Shown in pieces: positions 1 to 5,766 of a stretch of 7,287 bases of DNA. The notes beneath the pieces were generated by a model. It was not told the origin of the DNA. It did not search any database and saw nothing but the letters and a program-made list of their open reading frames with translations. The position numbers and the translations under genes were made by a program. Every line of letters starts with the position of its first letter. Position 1 is the first letter of the stretch. Source of the DNA: JABMMZ01 sp044373665 (lineage in GTDB: Bacteria > Bacteroidota > Bacteroidia > NS11-12g > UBA955); assembly GCA_044373665.1 (NCBI GenBank), contig JBIPNH010000117.1:1-7287 (forward strand), written 5' to 3'.

Positions 1-1
1 C

Positions 2-35
2 TTAACTACTCATCACGCTTCCGCAGTTGATGTCT
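2..35 (-). repeat. Left copy of the SDR 3'-end repeat (orphan gene tail)
   Basis: These 34 bases match 708-741, the 3' end of the SDR gene, at 33 positions in the same orientation. Read on the minus strand the copy encodes the same final ten residues (DINCGSVMSS) and the same TAA stop. The only difference, T at 20 against G at 726, changes a glycine codon from GGC to GGA and is silent. Beyond base 35 the similarity ends: the frame continues as non-SDR sequence and meets a stop at 74-76. The copy is therefore an isolated gene tail, separated from the intact gene by the toxin-antitoxin pair. It starts one base from the window edge, so its left flank is not visible. Confidence 0.9.
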
Positions 36-41
36 GTATAG

Positions 42-65
42 TTTTGAAATTTTGAGATTTTGAGA
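42..65. repeat. Three tandem 8-base units, TTTTGARA
   Basis: Three head-to-tail units TTTTGAAA, TTTTGAGA and TTTTGAGA occupy the gap between the left SDR-tail copy and the toxin stop codon. The tract is too short and AT-rich to assign a role. It lies at the left junction of the putative cassette and could be slippage-derived sequence. Confidence 0.55.
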
Positions 66-84
66 TAATTTGCTTAAATCCAAG

Positions 85-411
85 TCAAGAAATATCACTT
101 AATAATTCATCCAATTCTTTGTCCGTAATATTTTCTTTTTCTGATTTATCGTAAATTGAAAGAAGGTAGACGGTTGAATCGTTTATAACAATATTAGTAA
201 TTAGTCTAGCTCCTCCACTTTTACCTTTGCCTTTGGAGGCAATTGAAATTCGAATTTTGAAACAATTTTTACCAATAGCTTTCCCTTGGTCTGGATTTTC
301 TTTTAGCTCATTTACAAGTTGCAGAAGTTCATCCTTCAAAGATTTATATTTTTTTATAAGTCTTTTGGCTTGTTTTTCAAAAACATCAATAGTTTTTACT
401 TCAAAGCTCAT
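85..411 (-). CDS. Type II toxin, RelE/ParE family
   Basis: This 108-residue basic protein resembles the RelE/ParE-type toxins that are frequent in Bacteroidota. Visible hallmarks are an N-terminal Lys-rich helical part (residues about 10-38), the segment NPDQGKAIGKNCFKIRI (39-55), a basic loop KGKGKSGGARLI (60-71) and the C-terminal strand and turn VYLLSIYDKSEKENI (81-95). Proteins of this fold either cleave mRNA at the ribosome (RelE) or poison gyrase (ParE); the sequence does not decide between them. Its ATG at 409-411 lies inside the end of the antitoxin gene, overlapping it by 11 bases, which points to translational coupling and the usual antitoxin-first order. Length is normal and no frame damage is seen, so the toxin is probably functional. 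The whole pair lies between two copies of the SDR 3' end. Confidence 0.9.
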   Translation of the reverse strand: MSFEVKTIDVFEKQAKRLIKKYKSLKDELLQLVNELKENPDQGKAIGKNCFKIRISIASKGKGKSGGARLITNIVINDSTVYLLSIYDKSEKENITDKELDELLSDIS

Positions 412-610
412 TTAAAAAATCTTCAGCATTACGAGCTTTCTTTTTACCTGATTTAATCAAATTGATTTCAGTAACTGCTTCTTTCAATTCTTCAATTAAT
501 AAATCTTTAGCAGCATCCATAGGTTTGATTTTTTTCACAAAAGAAAGGCTTTTTAAAACTTTAATTCCAAAAACTGCTTCATTATCTGGCACTTCTAATA
601 AAATTTTCAT
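401..610 (-). CDS. Antitoxin of the RelE/ParE-type pair
   Basis: This 69-residue protein starts with a predicted strand (MKILLEVPDN), continues with helical sequence to about residue 50, and ends with the segment NLIKSGKKKARNAEDFLNEL (50-69). A tail of this kind is typical of small Bacteroidota antitoxins next to RelE/ParE toxins and is the likely toxin-binding part. No classical helix-turn-helix is obvious; DNA binding, if any, would probably be through the N-terminal strand, but that is inference. The start ATG at 608-610 is preceded by a short A-rich leader and a good promoter, and the gene overlaps the toxin start by 11 bases. The family is assigned from context and tail resemblance, so the role is firmer than the family name. 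Confidence 0.85.
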   Translation of the reverse strand: MKILLEVPDNEAVFGIKVLKSLSFVKKIKPMDAAKDLLIEELKEAVTEINLIKSGKKKARNAEDFLNEL

Positions 611-628
611 TTTTATTTTCTTCTAATG

Positions 629-660
629 CAAAGATACTTAAATTATAAAATTAAAACCAA
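629..660 (-). promoter_or_regulatory. Bacteroidota-type promoter of the toxin-antitoxin operon
   Basis: On the minus strand TATCTTTG (636 to 629) matches the TAnnTTTG -7 element of Bacteroidota primary sigma factor promoters exactly. A TTG (660 to 658) lies 21 bases upstream, within the usual -33 spacing. Transcription would start near 622-624, about 12-14 bases before the antitoxin ATG. The pair therefore carries its own promoter and does not depend on read-through from the SDR gene. The rest of the 97-base gap (637-707) is AT-rich and shows no other feature. Confidence 0.6.
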
Positions 661-707
661 TTAAACTTTTTGGGAAGGATAGCTAATTTTTTATATCAGT
701 AATATTA

Positions 708-741
708 TTAACTACTCATCACGCTGCCGCAGTTGATGTCT
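708..741 (-). repeat. Right copy of the SDR 3'-end repeat (functional gene end)
   Basis: This is the in-place copy of the 34-base repeat, forming the last ten codons and the stop of the SDR gene plus one base of codon 241. It is in direct orientation to bases 2-35, with a start-to-start distance of 706 bases. The sequence between the copies holds only the toxin-antitoxin pair, its promoter and short AT-rich flanks. Confidence 0.9.
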
Positions 742-1463
742 ATAACTTGGCCTGTCATTGCATTTTGGCTCAGTAAAAAATGGACTAATTGAGCAATTTC
801 CTCAGGTTCTGCCATTCTTCCTAGTGGAACACTTTGCATCGCTATTTTATGGAATTCTTCTAGTGAAATATTTAATCCATTGGCAATGCCCATCATGCCT
901 TCTTTGGCCATATTGGTATTTACCCAACCTGGACTGATGGCGTTAACTAAAATGTTTTTTTCTGCCAGTTCCATGGCCCAACTTCTCATTAAACCTAACA
1001 AGCCTGCTTTTGAAGCACAATAGGCTGTGTAGTGTTTTACACCAAGTTTTGCAAGAACACTCGATGTCAATAAAACATGCTTTGATGGTGCGTTACTCTC
1101 GATTAGTTGTGGTAAAAACGCATTCACAAAATGGTAAGTGCCCGATAAATTGGTGTCTATAATTTCATCCCATCGGTCTTCTTCTCCATAGTGATTTTCG
1201 CCACCCACACCTGCATTGGCAATAATCCCATCTAAATGAGTGCCGCTTAATATTGCTGATACTTCTTCGCAATTGCTTTTAAGTCTAATGTCTGTTGAAA
1301 TTACCAAATGATTACCACTAGGCAACAAAGACAAGGTTTCTTCGAGTTTGTTTTCGTTTCTGCCTGCAAGGATAATTCCTGCACCGTGGCTCGCTAGTTT
1401 TATTGCAATAGCTCTGCCAATTCCGCTGCCTGCACCACTAATGATATATCGTTTGTTTTTCAT
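708..1463 (-). CDS. Short-chain dehydrogenase/reductase (SDR family)
   Basis: This 251-residue protein is a complete classical SDR, a soluble NAD(P)-dependent oxidoreductase with a Rossmann fold. It shows the cofactor motif SGAGSGIG (9-16), the acidic D59 after strand 3, NAG (83-85), N105, the catalytic S135, Y148 and K152 (YCASK), and the SPGWVNTNM loop (177-185). The C-terminus TGQVIDINCG (237-246) is the standard end of FabG-like members, with Cys where many members have Gly. Members reduce 3-oxoacyl-ACP or many other ketones, and the substrate cannot be told from motifs, so no symbol is given. It stands alone, divergent from the acyltransferase gene. Its last ten codons are duplicated at 2-35 beyond the toxin-antitoxin pair. 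A role in the same lipid or envelope pathway as the divergent genes is possible but unproven. Confidence 0.93.
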   Translation of the reverse strand: MKNKRYIISGAGSGIGRAIAIKLASHGAGIILAGRNENKLEETLSLLPSGNHLVISTDIRLKSNCEEVSAILSGTHLDGIIANAGVGGENHYGEEDRWDEIIDTNLSGTYHFVNAFLPQLIESNAPSKHVLLTSSVLAKLGVKHYTAYCASKAGLLGLMRSWAMELAEKNILVNAISPGWVNTNMAKEGMMGIANGLNISLEEFHKIAMQSVPLGRMAEPEEIAQLVHFLLSQNAMTGQVIDINCGSVMSS

Positions 1464-1583
1464 AGATGAAGAGTGCGCAATATATAACGATATTTAAAAT
1501 ATTTTTGAAAATTTAGATAAAAAAATATTTAAAGAGATTAAACTATTCTAAAAGTAAATAATGAAAATACGGTTGTAATTAAA

Positions 1584-1591
1584 TATTTTTG
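1584..1591 (+). promoter_or_regulatory. Possible -7 element just before the acyltransferase GTG
   Basis: TATTTTTG matches the TAnnTTTG consensus and ends 5 bases before the GTG start codon. A TTG lies at 1573-1575, but only 8 bases upstream, so there is no properly spaced -33 element. If used, this promoter would start transcription at or next to the start codon and give a leaderless or nearly leaderless mRNA. The 133-base spacer 1464-1596 is AT-rich, and no equally good match was found for the divergent SDR gene. Confidence 0.35.
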
Positions 1592-1596
1592 CACCC

Positions 1597-2709
1597 GTGA
1601 AATACAGTGTATCAAAGGTTGAAAATATCAGTCAATCAACAGAGTTTATCAATTTTCCTAAAAGACTTTACAAGGCTGACGTTAATTACATTATGCCATT
1701 GGATAAAGACATTCAAGATGTTTTTAATCCCAAGGAAAACCCTTATTTTGAATCGGGCGAATGTGAAAGATGGCTAGTAAAAGAAGGTAGTAATACGGTT
1801 GGTCGAATCGCAGCATTTTACAATAAAATAGCCCAAACGGATGTAAAAACAGGGGCTTGTGGTTTTTTTGAATGTATTGACAGTCAGGAGGTCGCAAATT
1901 TATTGTTTGATACGGCAAAAAATTGGTTGAAAGAAAAAGGTTGTGAATACATGGATGGTCCAGTTAATTTTGGTGACAGAGATAGTTTTTGGGGATTGAT
2001 GGTGAGTGGATTTGCAAGCCCTTCTTATCGCGAAAATTATAATTTCCCTTACTACCAAACATTGTTTGAAAACTATGGTTTTGTCTCTGAGATTGGTCAA
2101 ACGACTTCGTTAATTAAGGAGTCTATCTTCAACTTTGAAAGGTTTAGTAAACTTGCCTCAAGGGTTTTTGCCAATCCTGCTTACACTTTTGAGAATATAA
2201 AAAAGTCAAACATTGACAAATACGCCATTGACTTTATCGAAATTTATAACAAAGCATGGGCGTTTCACGAAAATTTTGTGCCGATGACCAAGGAGAAGAT
2301 TTTGTCAAGAATGAAGCAAATGATGCCAATATTGATGGAAGAATTCAATTGGTTTGCCTATCACAATGGAAAACCTGTTGGATTTTACTTAACCGTTTTG
2401 GATGTCAATCAGATTTTTAAACAAGTTAATGGCAAGATGGATTGGATAGGGAAGCTTAAGTTTTTGTATTACAAGAGCAAAGTTAAAAGAGTAAGAGGAA
2501 TTGTGTTTGGTGTTATTCCCGAATTCCACAACTTAGGAATAGAGGTTGCTCTTATTATGAAGTTCCGTGAATCTGTTTTGAAGTCTAAACAAATTACTGA
2601 AAATGAATTGGCTTGGGTCGGCGATTTTAATCCCAAAATGCTAAGTATGTTTGAATCAATGGGAGCGCAACCAATTAAAAAACATATTACTTACCGATTT
2701 ACTTTTTAA
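1597..2709 (+). CDS. GNAT-fold acyltransferase, YghO-like
   Basis: This 370-residue protein resembles the long, two-part acyl-CoA N-acyltransferase relatives grouped with E. coli YghO. Visible segments are FINFPKRLYK (17-26), the distinctive MDGPVNFGDRDSFWGLM (119-135), NYNFPYY (147-153), a C-terminal GNAT-like half with PVGFYLTVLD (260-269), the acyl-CoA-loop-like region IPEFHNLGIEVALI (307-320), and an end (ELAWVGDFNP to the C-terminus) like the last strands of GNAT domains. No signal peptide or membrane segment is seen. The GTG at 1597 is the only reasonable start: an in-frame stop lies at 1576-1578, and the next ATG (codon 33) would remove the conserved FINFP part. The glycosyltransferase gene follows after 3 bases, so the two are probably cotranscribed. 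The acyl donor and acceptor are unknown; an amino lipid is one possibility. Confidence 0.8.
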   Translation: MKYSVSKVENISQSTEFINFPKRLYKADVNYIMPLDKDIQDVFNPKENPYFESGECERWLVKEGSNTVGRIAAFYNKIAQTDVKTGACGFFECIDSQEVANLLFDTAKNWLKEKGCEYMDGPVNFGDRDSFWGLMVSGFASPSYRENYNFPYYQTLFENYGFVSEIGQTTSLIKESIFNFERFSKLASRVFANPAYTFENIKKSNIDKYAIDFIEIYNKAWAFHENFVPMTKEKILSRMKQMMPILMEEFNWFAYHNGKPVGFYLTVLDVNQIFKQVNGKMDWIGKLKFLYYKSKVKRVRGIVFGVIPEFHNLGIEVALIMKFRESVLKSKQITENELAWVGDFNPKMLSMFESMGAQPIKKHITYRFTF

Positions 2710-2712
2710 GCA

Positions 2713-3900
2713 ATGAAACTACTTTTTATCGCCAATAGATTTCCATATCCACCTTTTAGGGGCGATAAATTAAAGATTTTCAATCTGGCTAAACAGCTTT
2801 CTAAGTCACACACTTTACACCTGATTACGTTTGTTGAAAATCAGTCAGACTACCAATATGTAGAGCACCTTAAACCTTATTTCGAGAAAATTGAATTAAT
2901 AGATTTGCCCAAATGGAAAAGTGTCATCAATGTTTTCTTTGGTCTTTTGGGACGTAATCCTCTACAAGTTCAATATTTTAAGTCGAGCGAGTTTAAAACT
3001 AAACTTGATGTAATTCTTAATGAAAATACATACGATGCTATTCACGTTCAACATTTAAGAATGGCACAGTTTGCACTCCATTTAAATCATCCCAATAGAA
3101 TACTAGACTTACCTGACGCTTTTTCTTTGTATTGGGAAAGACGAAAATCCATCAAACGCAATTTTATTACCCGTTTGCTAGACAATATTGAAAGTAAAAA
3201 AGTGCTAAACTATGAAAAAGAAATTCTTCAAAACTTCAATAAATGCTTAGTGTGTAGTCAGGAGGATTTAAATTATTTGATAAATAAGCATCAGATAGAT
3301 AATTTATTTTTATTGCCAAATGGGGTTGATGTGGAGCAATTTAAGTTTAAAAACCACGATTATACCCATGCACACACGTTATTATTTACAGGTAATATGG
3401 ATTATGCCCCTAATGTGGATGCCGTTATATATTTTGTAAATGACGTATTGCCGCTTATCAAAGTGAGTTTTCCTGAAGTTAAGTTTGTTATAGCTGGTCA
3501 AAGACCCATAGATAAGGTGTTGCAATTACACAATGGGAAGGATGTATTGGTGACGGGATTTGTAGAAGATTTAACCGATTTGTATAATTCGGCATCCGTT
3601 GTGGTAGCACCACTTAGATTCGGGGCTGGTACACAAAATAAGGTATTAGAAGCAATGGCGATGGGCGTACCTGTGGTTTGTTCAAATATTGGTTTTGATG
3701 GTTTAGAGATACAAGATGGCGAAGGGGCATTTATGAGAACGAATTCCCAAGATTTTGCCAAGCAAGTGATTGCCTTGTTAAATGATTCTGAATTGAGAGA
3801 AAAAACAGGTTCAATGGGTACACTAAAAATTAATCAGTCTTTCAGTTGGGCACAAATAGCCAAAAGATTAGAGGGTTATTTCATGACAAAGGCTAATTAA
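2713..3900 (+). CDS. Glycosyltransferase, GT4 type (GT-B fold)
   Basis: This 395-residue protein is a retaining GT-B glycosyltransferase expected to move a sugar from a nucleotide-sugar donor to a lipid-linked or surface glycan acceptor at the cytoplasmic face. The N-terminal acceptor half starts ANRFPYPPFRGDKLKIFNLA (7-26), an opening shared with the sugar transferases associated with exosortase/PEP-CTERM systems. The donor half begins near LPNGVD (201-206) and has LFTGNMDYAPN (224-234), VIAGQRP (259-265), VLVTGFVEDL (278-287) and FGAGTQNKVLEAMAMGVPVV (303-322), where E313 is the likely conserved donor-contacting acid. No membrane segment is visible. It starts 3 bases after the acyltransferase stop and so probably shares its transcript. 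No exosortase or other polysaccharide gene is in view, so linkage to such a system is not supported. Confidence 0.88.
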   Translation: MKLLFIANRFPYPPFRGDKLKIFNLAKQLSKSHTLHLITFVENQSDYQYVEHLKPYFEKIELIDLPKWKSVINVFFGLLGRNPLQVQYFKSSEFKTKLDVILNENTYDAIHVQHLRMAQFALHLNHPNRILDLPDAFSLYWERRKSIKRNFITRLLDNIESKKVLNYEKEILQNFNKCLVCSQEDLNYLINKHQIDNLFLLPNGVDVEQFKFKNHDYTHAHTLLFTGNMDYAPNVDAVIYFVNDVLPLIKVSFPEVKFVIAGQRPIDKVLQLHNGKDVLVTGFVEDLTDLYNSASVVVAPLRFGAGTQNKVLEAMAMGVPVVCSNIGFDGLEIQDGEGAFMRTNSQDFAKQVIALLNDSELREKTGSMGTLKINQSFSWAQIAKRLEGYFMTKAN

Positions 3901-3904
3901 ACTG

Positions 3905-4048
3905 TCATTTAAATGGTAGTGGGTTGAATTCTTTCTTTTGCCAATTTAAATCTCTTTTAGAATAGAAGTTAGATAAATTGGAAGTGATATAACGAGTACC
4001 TAAATTTCTCGATAGCTCATTTGTAAAGTGAAAATAGAAAAAACGGAT
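3905..4048 (-). pseudogene. Open stretch without a start codon, possible gene remnant
   Basis: Directly after the rnhA stop, in the same frame, 47 sense codons run to a TGA at 3905-3907. The stretch has no ATG, GTG or TTG in frame. Its translation reads like a protein end, including TNELSRNLGTRYITSNLSN and then RDLNWQKKEFNPLPFK before the stop. I do not recognise the family. It could be the 3' end of a lost gene, a former C-terminal extension of RNase HI, or chance openness in AT-rich DNA. The same bases form the convergent gap after the glycosyltransferase. On the plus strand, 3901-3920 can pair as a 7-base stem with two G-U pairs around a 6-base loop, but no U-run follows, so a terminator is not convincing. 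Confidence 0.3.
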
Positions 4049-4540
4049 TTATTTTATTTCTACTTCGTAGCCTTCATCAATTTGCCAAGGACCATTGTAA
4101 GCGGCTTGGGTTGCTAACACATCGCAACGTTCATTTTCAACAATACCGGCGTGGCCTTTAACCCAATTCAGTTTGACATTAAGTGTTTTGAAAACGGCTA
4201 GAAAACGTTTCCATAAATCGACATTCTTAACTTGTTTCCAGCCTTTTTTTTGCCAATTGTTTAGCCAATTTTTATTGATGGCATCGCACACATATTTACT
4301 GTCAGAATATACTTCGATTACATAATCGTTTTTTTTGATGCTTTCCATAGCCACAATCACGGCTAATAATTCCATTCTGTTATTAGTCGTATGTTTATAA
4401 GCCGCAAACAACTCTTTTCTCACACTGCCAAATTTCATGACAACACCATAACCACCTTTCCCTGGATTTCCTAATGCTGCGCCGTCTGTGTAGATAATAA
4501 TGGATGGTTTCAAATAGTAGATATTAAATAATTTCGGCAA
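4049..4540 (-). CDS. rnhA: Ribonuclease HI
   Basis: This 163-residue enzyme cleaves the RNA strand of RNA-DNA hybrids in the cytoplasm, removing R-loops and primer RNA. All catalytic residues are visible: D19 in YTDGA, E57 in NNRMELLAV, D80 in YSDSKYV and D140 in NERCDVLA, with H130 in KGHAG as the mobile-loop histidine. The Trp- and Lys-rich stretch around residues 92-102 corresponds to the basic handle region that holds the hybrid. The ATG at 4540 overlaps the end of folC by 17 bases. A TTG at 4511-4513, codon 10, lies just after the folC stop and would give a 154-residue protein starting close to the first strand, as is usual in the family, so the start is uncertain. It is the last gene of the exbB-to-rnhA operon. 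Confidence 0.95.
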   Translation of the reverse strand: MPKLFNIYYLKPSIIIYTDGAALGNPGKGGYGVVMKFGSVRKELFAAYKHTTNNRMELLAVIVAMESIKKNDYVIEVYSDSKYVCDAINKNWLNNWQKKGWKQVKNVDLWKRFLAVFKTLNVKLNWVKGHAGIVENERCDVLATQAAYNGPWQIDEGYEVEIK

Positions 4541-5750
4541 CTACAAAAGTACTGCCTCCTATGAATATTAAGTCGGTGTTTTGTGCGTTATTTTTGGCAC
4601 TGTTTAAAGCTGCTTCTACCGAAGGGTGTGAAGTGCCATTTAATCCTAATTCTTTGGCTTCTTGTTCTAATGTTTTTGCATCAAGTCCCCTTGGTATATT
4701 TGGACAACAAAAGTAATAAATAGCTTCTTTAGGCAATAAACTCAAAATTGCTGTTCTGTCTTTGTCTTTTACCATACCAATAACCATGTGTAATTCATGG
4801 TAAGTTTCACTTTTTAATTGATTGATTATGAAATTAATGCCATCAATATTATGACCGGTGTCTGCAATTGTTTTGGGTTCTTGATTTAAAACTTCCCATC
4901 GTCCTTTGAAACCAGTTAGTGTTTTGACGTTTTGTAAGGCTTCCATGGTTTTAGTTGAATCGATATTAAAGCCAAGTTGTGAAAGTATTTCCAATGACTT
5001 AAAAACCGTATTTCTGTTTTTAACTTGATAATCCCCATTCAAGTCGAAGGTCCCTTTTACACTTTGAGGATTTAAAGTCTCATCAGCAAAATAGATTTCG
5101 GCATTTAGTTGCTTTGCTTTTTGTAAAAAGACAGGTTTGGTTTCAGCAATGGTTTCTCCAATAACCACAGGGGTGTTGTTTTTAATTATTCCAGCTTTTT
5201 CATAGGCAATTAAAGGAAGAGTGTTGCCCAATAAGTCCATGTGGTCGTACCCTATATTAGTAATGATAGATAGGAGAGGAGAAATAATATTGGTACTGTC
5301 CAATCTTCCGCCTAAGCCTGTTTCTATAATGGCAACATCCAATTTGTTTTGAGCAAAATAGTCGAAACACAAAGCCACTGTTATTTCGAAAAAAGAGGGC
5401 TGTATGCTGTCGAGATGTGGTTTTATTCTCTCAACAAAATCAACCACATATTCTTCAGTAATCATTTCACCATCGATACGGATACGTTCTCTAAAGTCTT
5501 TGAGGTGAGGCGAAGTGTACAAACCGGTTTTGTATCCATTGTTTTGTAATACAGCAGACAGCATGTTGCTGACACTTCCTTTGCCATTCGTGCCTGCAAT
5601 ATGAATGGTTTTAAATGAGAGATGTGGGTTGTTTAATACTTCGCAAAGTTTAATTGTATTGGTTAAGTCCTTTTTTATGGCTGACTTACCATCGCGAGTA
5701 AAATAGGGTAACTTGGAATAAAGAAATTCTACTGTCTCTTTATAATTCAT
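4524..5750 (-). CDS. folC: Folylpolyglutamate synthase / dihydrofolate synthase
   Basis: This 408-residue Mur-ligase-type enzyme adds glutamate to dihydropteroate and/or folates using ATP, the step that makes and retains cellular folate. The P-loop GTNGKGS is at 53-59 and is followed by YTSPHL (78-83). ETGLGGRLDSTN (143-154), ITNIGYDHMDLLG (163-175) and YEKAGIIK (183-190) follow, with H170 and K185 at the positions expected for metal binding and the carbamylated lysine. The C-terminal domain shows GRWEV (283-287) and DTGHNIDG (297-304), where many other bacteria have DGAHNP. Length is normal and the ATG start fits the family. It starts 16 bases after the TonB-family stop and overlaps rnhA. 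Whether both activities are present cannot be read from motifs alone. Confidence 0.95.
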   Translation of the reverse strand: MNYKETVEFLYSKLPYFTRDGKSAIKKDLTNTIKLCEVLNNPHLSFKTIHIAGTNGKGSVSNMLSAVLQNNGYKTGLYTSPHLKDFRERIRIDGEMITEEYVVDFVERIKPHLDSIQPSFFEITVALCFDYFAQNKLDVAIIETGLGGRLDSTNIISPLLSIITNIGYDHMDLLGNTLPLIAYEKAGIIKNNTPVVIGETIAETKPVFLQKAKQLNAEIYFADETLNPQSVKGTFDLNGDYQVKNRNTVFKSLEILSQLGFNIDSTKTMEALQNVKTLTGFKGRWEVLNQEPKTIADTGHNIDGINFIINQLKSETYHELHMVIGMVKDKDRTAILSLLPKEAIYYFCCPNIPRGLDAKTLEQEAKELGLNGTSHPSVEAALNSAKNNAQNTDLIFIGGSTFVVAEII

Positions 5751-5766
5751 ATTAAGACAGAGGGAA

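Noticed and set aside
1464..1596. Search for a promoter of the SDR gene on the minus strand in the divergent spacer.
   Set aside because: A TATATATTG-like sequence is present near 1480, but it does not match the 8-base TAnnTTTG element in spacing, so no promoter is called.
1724..2100. Two minus-strand open frames of about 65 codons inside the acyltransferase gene.
   Set aside because: They are antisense to the conserved DGPVNFGDRDSFWGLM region and have no recognisable features or promoter.
3498..3761. 87-codon minus-strand open frame inside the glycosyltransferase.
   Set aside because: It lies wholly antisense to the conserved donor-binding half of the glycosyltransferase and shows no family motif.
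3901..3920. Imperfect inverted repeat with central CATTTAAATG after the glycosyltransferase stop, a possible terminator.
   Set aside because: It pairs only with two G-U wobbles on the plus strand, has a weak AT-rich stem and no following U-run, and pairs poorly on the minus strand.
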